Source: Claveliimonas intestinigallinarum
GTDB taxonomy: Bacteria > Bacillota > Clostridia > Lachnospirales > Lachnospiraceae
Assembly: GCA_019115145.1 (NCBI GenBank)
Contig: DXED01000029.1
Span: forward strand, 1-64,000
Direction: 5' to 3'
DNA length: 64,000 nucleotides
In this document: in pieces, positions 50,531 through 59,611 of the stretch
How positions within the stretch are numbered: the first letter of the stretch is position 1
Layout: each line of letters opens with the position of its first letter
Position numbers and translations under genes: made by a program
The notes under the pieces: model-generated
What the model was told of the DNA's origin: nothing
The model's input: the letters and a program-made list of their open reading frames with translations, nothing else
Databases searched by the model: none

Positions 50531-51835
50531 ATGAATTTTTTCAAACGAGCCATGAAATATTGCTTTAGGCAGCGACTTCGCAGTTTATTGCTTTTCTTAA
50601 CTTTTACTTTACTGTCGACAACAGTATTAATAGCGATTTCCAGCAAGAAAGCGGTTCAGCAGGGAACAAAGCAGATAAAAGAAACGGTTGGGGCTTCTGT
50701 TCGTATAGAAATTGATACAAATGACATGAATAACTATGGTTCTGCTGAAGATTATGGTAATGGTGCTTCTGGCTATACCTATAACGGGGATTTTATTACA
50801 CAAAAAATAGTTGATAAAATCGCTGGTCTTGGTAAGGTTATCGGATATAATGCAAAAAGCTCCGAGGGATTTTGGGGAATACCTCAAAGTTTTGAACCTT
50901 TACCCGGTATGATAAATGCTTCGGGACTGGCAACACCGTATCAGTCTTTACTTGACTCGTCCTTAGATACTAAATTTTTGAATGGGACTTATAAATTAGA
51001 GGAAGGTCGGCATATAAAACCAGATGACAAATACGCTGCTCTGATTTCAAAAGAACTGGCGGACAAAAATAATCTTGCCGTTGATGATAAAATTACATTT
51101 CAAAATGGGATTGCTGAAGCTGGAACCTCTACGTTTACTATCGTAGGAATTTTCAGCGGAACGGAAGGATTGACACATTCGGCAATAACACCAGATGGTA
51201 TTCCTGCTAATCTTGGATATATTGATGTGAATAGCCTAAAAGAAATTTACGAATTACAGGGCTATGATTATCTTGATGTTTATACACATACTCCGGAAGA
51301 AGCCAAAGAGCTGATGGAAACAATTAAAAATCTTCCGGAAGTAAAGGGAAAAACATTTGTATTCAATGTTAACACAGAAGATTTTGATTTAGTATCAACG
51401 CCACTTTCCTCTTTTGGAAGCATGATTGATACAGCAGTATTATTGATTACGGTTATCGGAAGTTTAGTCATTATTCTGCTTCTGGTGCTTTGGACAAGAG
51501 GTCGCAAAAAGGAAATCGGTATTCTGCTTGCGATCGGACGAAGCAAAGTAGAAATCATAGGACAATTATTATCGGAAAACATCTTAATAGGGTTGCTTTC
51601 TATGGGTGCAACCGCTTGTTTAACAAATATTCTGACGGACAAAATTGGCAGATACATCATTGGTAAGGCAGGAGAAAGCGTAACAGATATAACCGTATCT
51701 ATCGCAACTCCTGATATGGTAAGAGTATATGGCATTGGTCTTTTGCTTGTTTGTTTTGCAGTATTCGTTGCTTCTTATACTGTAATTCGATTAAAACCAA
51801 AAGATATTTTAACAAAAATGGATTACTCATTCTAA
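50531..51835 (+). CDS. FtsX-like ABC permease, second
   Basis: A 434-residue permease with the same layout as its neighbour: N-terminal span, outer domain, and three C-terminal spans (MIDTAVLLITVIGSLVIILL, LLAIGRSKVEIIGQLLSENI), ending VIRLKPKDILTKMDYSF. The shared IGRSK-EI and LKPK-ILTKM motifs show the pair arose by duplication. GGAGG precedes the ATG. No ATP-binding gene follows; instead there is a fragment of another response regulator. Confidence 0.87.
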   Translation: MNFFKRAMKYCFRQRLRSLLLFLTFTLLSTTVLIAISSKKAVQQGTKQIKETVGASVRIEIDTNDMNNYGSAEDYGNGASGYTYNGDFITQKIVDKIAGLGKVIGYNAKSSEGFWGIPQSFEPLPGMINASGLATPYQSLLDSSLDTKFLNGTYKLEEGRHIKPDDKYAALISKELADKNNLAVDDKITFQNGIAEAGTSTFTIVGIFSGTEGLTHSAITPDGIPANLGYIDVNSLKEIYELQGYDYLDVYTHTPEEAKELMETIKNLPEVKGKTFVFNVNTEDFDLVSTPLSSFGSMIDTAVLLITVIGSLVIILLLVLWTRGRKKEIGILLAIGRSKVEIIGQLLSENILIGLLSMGATACLTNILTDKIGRYIIGKAGESVTDITVSIATPDMVRVYGIGLLLVCFAVFVASYTVIRLKPKDILTKMDYSF

Positions 51836-51843
51836 TGAAATCG

Positions 51844-51975
51844 CAAAAAGGGCAGATGTCGTATTTCATTTGAAAAGAACAGATTTACGAAAAAGTACAT
51901 GGATATGACAATCCACGATACATTATCACTGTCTGGGGCGTGGAATTTAAATTCAGCAAAGAAGAAAAACCGTAG
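51844..51975 (+). pseudogene. Fragment of an OmpR-type response regulator
   Basis: In one frame: QKGQMSYFI, a TGA, then KEQIYEKVHGYDN joined directly to PRYIITVWGVEFKF and a stop at 51973. These are two pieces of a winged-helix effector domain (normally KEQIYE..WGYD ... NPRYIKTVWGVGYKF) with the middle deleted. Confidence 0.6.
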
Positions 51976-52014
51976 CTATATTTCACAATACAATGTGATC
52001 TGCGCGCTACGGTT
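51968..52014 (+). terminator. Terminator after the permease genes
   Basis: Stem AACCGTAGC (51968-51976) with GCTACGGTT (52006-52014), then TTACC. Beyond it, 52020-52110 has no gene I can support. Confidence 0.55.
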
Positions 52015-52112
52015 TTACCTATTAAACTAATTGCTTACTTCCTTTTCCCTACGCATGGCTGATTTTGCGTTCAAAAAGAGCTGTTGAGTGAAGCATTGCT
52101 GGAGCTTTATAA

Positions 52113-52153
52113 AAAAGCGAGCACCTTTTTCGCATAAATAAGGTGCCGCTTTT
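52113..52153 (-). terminator. Terminator of the SDR-flavoprotein unit
   Basis: AAAAGCG/GCACCTT (52113-52127, one bulged A) pairs with AAGGTGC/CGCTTTT (52140-52153). On the minus strand a T-run follows. Confidence 0.7.
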
Positions 52154-52168
52154 CTAATGCCCAAAAAT

Positions 52169-52675
52169 TTATTGCTCTGCCTTAAGAACCTTTACAATCT
52201 CCAGCATATACATTTGATGATAATCCTTTTGCGGATAACACCTCTCATCATTTGTTCTCTCAAGAAACAACTGCGGGTCTATCCACTGTGCATACTGTTT
52301 TTTCCCTATTAATATAAGTTCTGCTTCTGCCACCGCTGTAGTTCTATCAATGTAATATGGATGCAGACCAGAGGCTTTCCACTTATCCACATTTTTTCCG
52401 GACAACGTACCACATATCTTTAATGCGGTTTTGTATTGTTCTGGCAAAAATGACAGCGTAATCAAATCTTCCTGATCTACAAATTTCTTTGTGTATCTCT
52501 GCGGACGTATAAAAATCTCCGCAATATTTTTTCTCCACAATACACCAAACAATCCCCACGATGCTGTCATTGTATTATTTCCACTTTCATCTCCCGCGGT
52601 TATCAACATCCAGTCTCCTGACATTTTCTGAAACGGCTGAAACGATAGCTCATTGATCGAAATTTCCTTAAACAC
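52169..52675 (-). CDS. Flavin reductase family protein
   Basis: A 168-residue split-barrel flavoprotein: FQPFQKMSGDWMLITAGDES, TMTASWGLFGVLWRKNIAEI and FIRPQRYTKKFVDQEDLITL as in the flavin reductase group. The start is GTG at 52675, six bases behind AGGAGGG. It lies 20 bases after the SDR gene. Its role in the sugar-acid cassette is not clear. Confidence 0.78.
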   Translation of the reverse strand: MFKEISINELSFQPFQKMSGDWMLITAGDESGNNTMTASWGLFGVLWRKNIAEIFIRPQRYTKKFVDQEDLITLSFLPEQYKTALKICGTLSGKNVDKWKASGLHPYYIDRTTAVAEAELILIGKKQYAQWIDPQLFLERTNDERCYPQKDYHQMYMLEIVKVLKAEQ

Positions 52676-52695
52676 TATTTTCCCTCCTGTTATGT

Positions 52696-53469
52696 TCAAA
52701 CACAAGTGTATCCCCCATCTATGCATATCATCTGCCCTGTTGTATATTGAGATGCATCGGAAGCAAAATATACAACAATCCCTGCCAGATCCGTCATTGG
52801 GTTTCCAAACCTCCCCACTGGTATGTGTTCTAAAAGCTTTCTGCTAATCTTTTTGTCTTCAAAAAGAACTTTTGTCATCTCCGTCTCAAAAAAGCCCGGA
52901 GCAATGGAATTCACAGTAATTCCATACGCAGCCCACTCTACAGCCAACGCCTTTGTCATCTGCATGACTGCTCCTTTTGCCGCTACATAGGAAACGATAT
53001 CCGGCCGTGCTATAATTTTTGCGTTTATAGAAGCTATATTAATTATCCGCCCTTTGACATTGTTCTCTACCATTGCCTTTGCCGCAGTCTGGCATGTAAA
53101 AAAAGGACCCTTAAGCTGAACATTCTGTACTTCGTCCCAGTCCTGCTCCGTATAGTCCATAGACGGTTTTCTGATATTTATTCCTGCACTGTTGACCAGA
53201 ATATCTATCCCTCCAAGCTTATCTTCTGCTTTACAGATAATCTGCCTGGCTCCTGCACAGGTAGAGATATCACCAACAATTCCATACACTGTCTTTTCTG
53301 TTTCGTTCTGAAGCTTTTTGGACTGTTCTTCACATTCTTGCTCATTCCGGGATGCTATAACAACAACAGCTCCCGCTTGTGACAGAGCTTTTGCCATTTC
53401 TTTTCCCAATCCTTTTGTTCCTCCTATAACAACAGCTTTTTTCCCTTGTAAAGAAAAAATATCTCTCAT
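52696..53469 (-). CDS. Short-chain dehydrogenase/reductase
   Basis: A 257-residue SDR, close in pattern to gluconate 5-dehydrogenase and KduD: cofactor loop IGGTKGLGKEMAKAL, NSAGINIRKP, catalytic Ser in NIASINAKI, Tyr-Lys in YVAAKGAVMQMTKAL, and APGFFETEMTK. It probably oxidises or reduces a sugar-acid hydroxyl with NAD(P). It is divergent from the FadR-type regulator over about 107 bases. Confidence 0.88.
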   Translation of the reverse strand: MRDIFSLQGKKAVVIGGTKGLGKEMAKALSQAGAVVVIASRNEQECEEQSKKLQNETEKTVYGIVGDISTCAGARQIICKAEDKLGGIDILVNSAGINIRKPSMDYTEQDWDEVQNVQLKGPFFTCQTAAKAMVENNVKGRIINIASINAKIIARPDIVSYVAAKGAVMQMTKALAVEWAAYGITVNSIAPGFFETEMTKVLFEDKKISRKLLEHIPVGRFGNPMTDLAGIVVYFASDASQYTTGQMICIDGGYTCV

Positions 53470-53576
53470 TCTATTCACTTCCTTTCCAAAATATTTTCAT
53501 TTATCTTTTTCGAAAACCCAATAGAATTGACAGGCTATTTATGTTAAAATAGTGATAAATATGAGGAGGTTACATT

Positions 53577-54281
53577 ATGAAAAGCTCAAATGACTCCTGG
53601 CTGTCGCCAGTTCCCAAAAAAAACCTGAGTCGGATGGTTACTGATAAAATTACAGAAGCACTGGCTAACGGCCAGATCAAACCTGGTGAATATCTTCCAT
53701 CTGAAACTCAGCTTTCTGAAAGTCTCAATGTCGGGAAATCCAGCGTAAGAGAGGCCACAAAAATGCTGGAGGCAGTCGGCGTTGTTGAAGTTGTCAAGGG
53801 ACATGGTTGCAGAGTGCGCACTTCAATAGATTCCCATGCCCTCAATCCTCTCGCCTATCAGCTCATACTGCAAAATAACAGCAACCACGAGAAACTTGTA
53901 GAATTTCGTCGCATTATAGAAGATGCGGCCAGCTGTCTTGCTGTGAGCACAATCTCTGATAAAGAAATTGAAACTTTAAAAGAGCTTCATACACAAATGC
54001 TTGAAAACATAGAGAATAATATCAGTAATCTGGATCTGGATGTCCAATTTCATGAATTTATATATGCAGCAACACAAAATCCGTTTTTTGCCTGTGTCGG
54101 GAGCGCAATTATGACTCTTTTCAAACCCTCTATGAAGGTTTCAAATGAGGTTTATCCCCATATTGTAATTGAAAATCATTCACGGATTTTAACAGCATTT
54201 GAGACAAGGAGCAGCGAGGCCATGCATGAGGCCATTTTACATTCCATCCGAAAATGGGACACTCTGGCTCTTAACCCATAA
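53577..54281 (+). CDS. GntR-family (FadR type) regulator
   Basis: A 234-residue regulator: winged helix in residues 15-75 (ITEALANGQIKPGEYLPSET, LNVGKSSVREATKMLEAVGV) and a FadR/FCD helical domain (FRRIIEDAASCLA, DVQFHEFIYAATQNPFF, and VIENHSRILTAFETRSSEAM), with His residues that bind metal in this family. It likely represses the flanking SDR and GntP/reductoisomerase units until a sugar acid binds. GAGGAGG precedes the ATG. Confidence 0.9.
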   Translation: MKSSNDSWLSPVPKKNLSRMVTDKITEALANGQIKPGEYLPSETQLSESLNVGKSSVREATKMLEAVGVVEVVKGHGCRVRTSIDSHALNPLAYQLILQNNSNHEKLVEFRRIIEDAASCLAVSTISDKEIETLKELHTQMLENIENNISNLDLDVQFHEFIYAATQNPFFACVGSAIMTLFKPSMKVSNEVYPHIVIENHSRILTAFETRSSEAMHEAILHSIRKWDTLALNP

Positions 54282-54287
54282 GTCTGT

Positions 54288-54317
54288 GGACCGACATCTG
54301 ACATAATGTCGGTCCAT
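54288..54317. terminator. Terminator between regulator and gntP-like gene
   Basis: Stem TGGACCGACAT (54288-54298) with ATGTCGGTCCA (54307-54317), between convergent genes. Confidence 0.75.
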
Positions 54318-54350
54318 ACGTAGAGCAAAATAAAGTTTATACCATAATTC

Positions 54351-55691
54351 TTATATGGAGCTGATAAGTGCCGCTATTATACATACGATCATAGTAAATA
54401 CTGCTATAAATGCTCCGGCCAATGTGTAGGACTTTAAGCCTCCTTTTACAGTATAACCAGACATATTGGTCACTACCCAAAAACCACTGTCATTTACATG
54501 TCCAATACTAATTCCACCGGCAAGACACGCTAACGCAATAAACACCGGATGTAAGGTTGTCATACCTGCAAAGCCTGCCATAATATTCATTGTTGTAATT
54601 GATGCAACGGTCCCGGATCCAAGAGCCACTCTGAATACTACCGCTATTCCAAATGCGAACAAAACAAGGACAAGCGGTGAAGATCCAATATTCCCAAAGC
54701 TTTCAGCTATTATATCTGCAAAACCTGTAGCACTGATCACTGCCCCAAAAGAACCGCCTGCGCCTGTAATAAGGAGAACAATTCCTGAGTCTGCCACCGC
54801 TTTATTTGCCACATCTTCCAGCCGTTTCCCTATAGATTTAATAGAAATAAGATAAGCTGCCAGAGTTCCGAGAAGCATAGCTATCGTCTTATCGCTTACA
54901 AATGAAAGGACAGGAGACTCTATTCCCATAGCGGAACCTACTGTACTTAAGAGTATACATACTACAGGAAGTAAAAGCGGTATAAGTGCCATTCCAAAGC
55001 TAGGTGCTCCTTCCGGGATAGGTGAAGGTTCTCCTAATTCAAGAATACCTGTCTCATCTGTCTGTTTATTCCAAAAACCTTTATCCAACAGCTTAAAGTA
55101 GATAAATGTACCCAAAAGATAGGCAAACAGGCATACCAGTGCGCCTACTCCAATCATAATACCCAGATCAAACCCAAAAATCGAAGCTGCCGCAAGAGGG
55201 TTTGGTGTCGGTGGTACAAGTGTATGTGCCCCTGCCGCTCCAATGGTAACCGCTCCAATTGCGTATGGCAAAGGTTTCTTTAACGTCTTGCTAACTTCAA
55301 TGGCCAGAGGAACCAAAATGATAAATGTAATATCGAAGAACACTGGAATTGCAAGCAGAAATGCTGCAAATCCCAAAGCATACAGCGCATACTTTTCTCC
55401 CGCTTTTCCTACCAAAGTCTCGGCGATTACGCGAGCTCCGCCGTTTTCTTCTAGGAGCTTTCCCAAGATGACGCCAAGACCTATCGGAAGACCAATGCTT
55501 GCCAGAAGATCTCCAAAACCAGTCCCTATTGTTGTTATAGTCTCAACCAGTCCCAGGCCACATCCAAATCCCATAACCAAACTTCCAAAAATAAGTCCAA
55601 TCACAGGGCTTAATTTTAATTTCATAATAGAAATCAAAATTACAATAATCGATACCACAAGCCATATTGTTACCTGTGTCATACTAGACAT
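54351..55691 (-). CDS. GntP-family gluconate/sugar-acid permease
   Basis: A 446-residue membrane protein with about 12-14 spans: IGLPIGLGVILGKLLEENGG, AIPVFFDITFIILVPLAIEV, GAAGAHTLVPPTPNPLAAAS and GHVNDSGFWVVTNMSG are GntP hallmarks. It imports gluconate or a related hydroxy-acid with protons. It follows the reductoisomerase-like gene by 66 bases in one unit. Confidence 0.9.
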   Translation of the reverse strand: MSSMTQVTIWLVVSIIVILISIMKLKLSPVIGLIFGSLVMGFGCGLGLVETITTIGTGFGDLLASIGLPIGLGVILGKLLEENGGARVIAETLVGKAGEKYALYALGFAAFLLAIPVFFDITFIILVPLAIEVSKTLKKPLPYAIGAVTIGAAGAHTLVPPTPNPLAAASIFGFDLGIMIGVGALVCLFAYLLGTFIYFKLLDKGFWNKQTDETGILELGEPSPIPEGAPSFGMALIPLLLPVVCILLSTVGSAMGIESPVLSFVSDKTIAMLLGTLAAYLISIKSIGKRLEDVANKAVADSGIVLLITGAGGSFGAVISATGFADIIAESFGNIGSSPLVLVLFAFGIAVVFRVALGSGTVASITTMNIMAGFAGMTTLHPVFIALACLAGGISIGHVNDSGFWVVTNMSGYTVKGGLKSYTLAGAFIAVFTMIVCIIAALISSI

Positions 55692-55757
55692 CCTTATTCC
55701 TCCTTTCCTTTATATACCGGCGGTACGAATACCGCCGGATATATAGTGATACGCCAG

Positions 55758-56744
55758 TTATTTGATTTTTTCAAAAAGTCTCTCTTCCGCTTTTGTAAGT
55801 TCATTGTCAAGCGCCTTCTGACTCAGAGACTTTAAGGTTGACAGATGATTTTCCTTCTGCTCTTTATCCCACTCTTCCGCAAAAATGCCATTGCGGATCC
55901 TGTCGTATCTGTCACGTAGGAACTCCCTAATCTGTGTCGGATCGAATGTTTCATAGCTCGTCAGCTGTCCGTATTGGCTGGTATGAGAATGAAATGGTAA
56001 TTGCTTAAACATTCCCATTTCAGCTGCCTTTTCCATCATAAACATAGGCTCTTTTGAAACGTACTCTTCCATTAGCACAGCTTCCTCCGGATGTCCCATT
56101 TCCACTTCAAGCCTAAATGCTTCTGTAAATACATGATAGATAATGGGCCAGATTCCTTGCTCTGTCATCAAATCCAGACATGTCTCATCATCAAAGCGAA
56201 CTTCAATAGCTCCCTTTTTGGTTGAACCGATCGCCTTACACAGTGCCTTTCCATATTCCAAAGCATTCCCCGATGCATCCTGTGCTACTCCCACAAATGC
56301 CGGGAAACCTTCTCCTCTCAGGTACATCTCCCTAACACCTTCTCCAATCATTCTGGGCGCAGCCATCACGACATCCACGAATTCAGGTGGAACAATTTTC
56401 TTAAAAGTAATATTGTAAGCCGATGCAAAGTTAATAATATTTCCTTTCTCAAGTCCGGGCTCAATCTGTTCTTTGAAAATCTCCGGCGCAAATTCATCTG
56501 GCAAAAGCATAAAGATGATATCTGCTTTCTTACAAGCCTCTGCAATCGGAAAAACTTCAAATCCATCTTTCTCAGCCTGCTCATATGATCCATCCGGTCT
56601 GCTACCTACAATAATCTTCTGTACACCTGAGTCCTTCATATTAAGAGCCTGCGCACGCCCCTGATTTCCATACCCGACAATTGCAACCACTTTGTCTGTT
56701 ACCAGACCTAAATCCGCATCTCCATCATAATAAATCTTTGCCAT
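55758..56744 (-). CDS. Ketol-acid reductoisomerase homologue, divergent
   Basis: A 328-residue protein clearly related to IlvC: IYYDGDADLGLVTDKVVAIV, GYGNQGRAQALNMKDSGVQ, LLPDEFAPEIFKEQIEPGL, VAQDASGNALEYGKALCKAI, and the metal-ligand region DLMTEQGIWP. It differs at expected catalytic points: the HG of the usual FAHGFNI is SA (FASAYNITF), the Lys of APKGPGH is Arg (APRMIGE), and the second ExxxE ligand pair is not obvious. It lies with GntP and a FadR regulator rather than with ilvB/ilvD, so a sugar-acid isomerase/reductase role is more likely than branched-chain synthesis (inference). AGGAGG precedes the ATG. Confidence 0.8.
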   Translation of the reverse strand: MAKIYYDGDADLGLVTDKVVAIVGYGNQGRAQALNMKDSGVQKIIVGSRPDGSYEQAEKDGFEVFPIAEACKKADIIFMLLPDEFAPEIFKEQIEPGLEKGNIINFASAYNITFKKIVPPEFVDVVMAAPRMIGEGVREMYLRGEGFPAFVGVAQDASGNALEYGKALCKAIGSTKKGAIEVRFDDETCLDLMTEQGIWPIIYHVFTEAFRLEVEMGHPEEAVLMEEYVSKEPMFMMEKAAEMGMFKQLPFHSHTSQYGQLTSYETFDPTQIREFLRDRYDRIRNGIFAEEWDKEQKENHLSTLKSLSQKALDNELTKAEERLFEKIK

Positions 56745-56765
56745 TTTATTTCCTCCTTTTGTTCA

Positions 56766-56824
56766 TCTGACATCTGATGTCTTACGTCTGATGTAATATT
56801 GCATCCGTTGTGCTATTTTGTCAA
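56766..56824 (-). promoter_or_regulatory. Promoter with heptamer-repeat operator
   Basis: Minus-strand -35 TTGACA is at 56819-56824; the -10 is weak (near 56796-56801). Downstream, 56766-56793 is four 7-base units, TCTGACA TCTGATG TCTTACG TCTGATG, containing the palindrome GACATCTGATGTC (56769-56781). A likely site for the FadR-type regulator. The rest of the gap to leuS is AT-rich. Confidence 0.55.
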
Positions 56825-56981
56825 TAATCTTTTTTATATATATTTATTTTTAGTGATTTTCAACAATTTCAAATTGGTGTTTTTGTAAATTAATTTTTAC
56901 AGAATGCTATTGTCAGATTTTTTACTCTAGTAAAAAAAGACTGATCAAGATTTGATTTCTAATTATACTTATAAAAAAGCT

Positions 56982-57011
56982 GCCACTGTGCTCTTTTAAA
57001 AACACAGTGGC
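56982..57011 (-). terminator. Terminator of leuS
   Basis: GCCACTGTG (56982-56990) with CACAGTGGC (57003-57011); the minus strand continues into TTTTTT. Confidence 0.85.
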
Positions 57012-57069
57012 AACTTATAATGACTACATCTTTTCGAAATGATAACAATAAAATATACTGCTTTTTCTA

Positions 57070-59496
57070 TTATTTCTGCACAATATTGATAATCCTTCCC
57101 GGCACATAGATTTCCTTCACAATATTGCCGGTCAGCTTATCCTTTACAGCTTCCTTGCCTTTCGCGATGGCATCCTCCTTGGATATGTCCGCCGGAAGAG
57201 CTACCACTGCCCTTGTCTTTCCGTTGACCTGGACAGCGATCTCCACCTCGTCGTCCTTCATGGCATCCTCATCGTAGGACGGCCATCCTGCGTGGAAGAC
57301 GGTCTCTGTGTGGCCCAGCTCCTCCCACATCTCCTCTGCCATGTGAGGAGCGAAGGGCGCCAGGAGAACAGCCATTGTCTCCATGGTCTCCCTGTCCACG
57401 CCGCCCTCTTTCTTGGCGATGGCGGCCAGGCTGTTGGTGTGCTCCATGAACGCGGAGATGACCGTGTTCAGGCTGAAGTTCTCCAGACGCGTTGTCACGT
57501 CGTAGACCAGCTTGTGACGCTCCTTGAGCATCTCCTTTGTGGCCTTGATATCCTTGTCCTTGCTGTCCTGCAGCAGGTTCCAGACTTTCTTGAGGAAACG
57601 GTACACACCGTCAATTCCCCTGTCGTCCCACTCTGCGTCCAGCTCCGGAGGTCCCACGAAGAGCTCGTACATGCGCAGGGAGTCGCAGCCGTAATCGCGA
57701 ACAAGGTCGTCCGGGGACACCACATTCCCCTTGGACTTGCTCATCTTGATACCGTTCTTTCCTGTGATCATGCCCTGGTTGAACAGCTTGGTAAAGGGCT
57801 CGTCAAAGTCGATCACGCCGATGTCGCAGAGGAACTTTGTATAAAATCTGGAGTACAGGAGGTGAAGCACCGCGTGCTCCACACCGCCGATGTACATGTC
57901 CACCGGCAGGAGGGCGTCTGCCTTCTCCCTGGAAACCAGCTCCTTGTCATTGTGGTTGTCCACGTAGCGGAGAAAATACCAGGAGGATCCAGCCCACTGG
58001 GGCATAGTGTTTGTCTCTCTCTTGGCCGGCTTTCCGCAGACCGGACACTTGCAGTTTACCCACTCGTCGATGGCAGCCAGCGGTGACTCGCCGGTTCCTG
58101 TGGGCTCATAGGACTCCACATCAGGCAGCCGCAGCGGAAGCTCCTCCTCCGGAACGGGCACGGCGCCGCAGTCCGGGCAGTGCACGATGGGGATGGGCTC
58201 ACCCCAGTAGCGCTGGCGGGAGAATACCCAGTCGCGCAGCTTGTAGTTGACAGTAGCGCGGCCAATTCCCTTCTCTTCTATAATGTGTGGGCCTTCCTTC
58301 TTCAGCACGGAGGACTCCATGCCGTTCCACTCGCCGGAGTTGATCATGACTCCGGACGCCTCTGTGTAGGCCTCTGTCATATTCTCGATCTCTTTCCCGT
58401 CCTTGGAGATAACCTGGATGATGGGAATGTCAAATTTCTTTGCGAACTCAAAGTCACGGTCATCGTGGGCAGGCACGCACATGATGGCTCCTGTACCATA
58501 GTCAGCCAGCACATAGTCGGAGAGCCAGATCGGCACCTTGGCGCCGTTCAGCGGGTTGATGGCGTATGTCCCTGTGAACACACCTGTCTTCTCCTTGTCC
58601 TGCATACGGTCCACGTTGGACTTCATGGAAGCCTCGTAGATGTATTTGTCCACAGCCTCCTTGTTCTCCGGTGTGGCCAGGGAAGCCGCCAGGGCGTGCT
58701 CCGGAGCCAGCACCATGAAGGTAGCGCCGTACAGAGTGTCGGGGCGAGTAGTGTAGACCGTGATCTTCTCCTCTCTTCCCTCCACCGGGAAATCCACCTC
58801 TGCTCCGTAGGACTTTCCGATCCAGTCTGTCTGCATCTTCTTAACCTTCTCCGGCCAGTCCAGCTTGTCCAGGTCGTTCAGAAGACGCTCCGCGTACTTT
58901 GTGATCCGCAGCATCCACTGGCGTAGATTTTTCTTTGTCACCTCTGTGCCGCAGCGCTCACATTTTCCGTTGACAACCTCCTCATTGGCAAGACCTGTCT
59001 TGCAGGAGGGACACCAGTTGATGGGGAACTCCTTCTCATAGGCGAGCCCCGCCTTGAACATCTTCACAAAGATCCACTGTGTCCACTTGTAGAACTCCGG
59101 ATCTGTGGTGTTGACCTCCATATCCCAGTCATAGAGAGCCGCGATCTGGTTGATCTGCTCCTTGATGTGCTTGATGTTCTCAGCTGTGGATTTGGCCGGG
59201 TGTACGCCCATCTTGATGGCGTAGTTCTCAGCCGGAAGGCCGAAGGCGTCCCAGCCCATGGGATGGATGATATAGTAGCCCTGGAGAAGCTTGTATCTGC
59301 TCCACACATCGGAGATCACATACCCTCTCCAGTGTCCTACATGGAGCCCGTTTCCTGATGGGTACGGGAACATGTCCAGACAGTAATATTTCTCACGCTT
59401 GTTGCCGTTCTTATCTACCTTGGTATTCACCGGGTTCTTCTCCCAGTTTTCCCTCCACTTCTTCTCGATCGCCTTATGGTTATAAGGTACTGCCAT
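57070..59496 (-). CDS. leuS: Leucyl-tRNA synthetase
   Basis: An 808-residue class I synthetase, normal bacterial length. The HIGH motif is in GNGLHVGHWRGYVISDVWSR, KMSKS in GIKMSKSKGNVVSPDD, zinc-type Cys motifs in NWCPSCKTGLANEEVVNGKC and CPVCGKPAKRE, and the editing domain carries TTRPDTLYGATFMVLAPEH. It charges tRNA-Leu. AGGAGG precedes the ATG and a good promoter lies upstream. No T-box leader is seen; the leader is too short for one. Confidence 0.98.
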   Translation of the reverse strand: MAVPYNHKAIEKKWRENWEKNPVNTKVDKNGNKREKYYCLDMFPYPSGNGLHVGHWRGYVISDVWSRYKLLQGYYIIHPMGWDAFGLPAENYAIKMGVHPAKSTAENIKHIKEQINQIAALYDWDMEVNTTDPEFYKWTQWIFVKMFKAGLAYEKEFPINWCPSCKTGLANEEVVNGKCERCGTEVTKKNLRQWMLRITKYAERLLNDLDKLDWPEKVKKMQTDWIGKSYGAEVDFPVEGREEKITVYTTRPDTLYGATFMVLAPEHALAASLATPENKEAVDKYIYEASMKSNVDRMQDKEKTGVFTGTYAINPLNGAKVPIWLSDYVLADYGTGAIMCVPAHDDRDFEFAKKFDIPIIQVISKDGKEIENMTEAYTEASGVMINSGEWNGMESSVLKKEGPHIIEEKGIGRATVNYKLRDWVFSRQRYWGEPIPIVHCPDCGAVPVPEEELPLRLPDVESYEPTGTGESPLAAIDEWVNCKCPVCGKPAKRETNTMPQWAGSSWYFLRYVDNHNDKELVSREKADALLPVDMYIGGVEHAVLHLLYSRFYTKFLCDIGVIDFDEPFTKLFNQGMITGKNGIKMSKSKGNVVSPDDLVRDYGCDSLRMYELFVGPPELDAEWDDRGIDGVYRFLKKVWNLLQDSKDKDIKATKEMLKERHKLVYDVTTRLENFSLNTVISAFMEHTNSLAAIAKKEGGVDRETMETMAVLLAPFAPHMAEEMWEELGHTETVFHAGWPSYDEDAMKDDEVEIAVQVNGKTRAVVALPADISKEDAIAKGKEAVKDKLTGNIVKEIYVPGRIINIVQK

Positions 59497-59541
59497 TGTT
59501 CATTCCTCCTAAATACTTTGCGTAAATGTACACTATTTCTA

Positions 59542-59569
59542 ATTTTACCATAGGAAGATTGTCTGTCAA
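59542..59569 (-). promoter_or_regulatory. Promoter of leuS
   Basis: Minus strand TTGACA (59564-59569), 16 bases, TAAAAT (59542-59547). Confidence 0.72.
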
Positions 59570-59611
59570 GTTTTCACTTCGGATTTTGTGCATTTTATCG
59601 GGAAATTTTGC

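Noticed and set aside
52081..52137. Short open stretch KELLSEALLELYKKASTFFA
   Set aside because: It overlaps a terminator, has no start signal and matches nothing I can name; not supported as a gene.
55758..56744. Annotation as biosynthetic ilvC
   Set aside because: The fold is right but several expected catalytic residues differ and no branched-chain biosynthesis genes are adjacent.
59497..59600. T-box leader for leuS
   Set aside because: The promoter lies about 50-70 bases before the ATG, leaving no room, and no T-box core motif is present.
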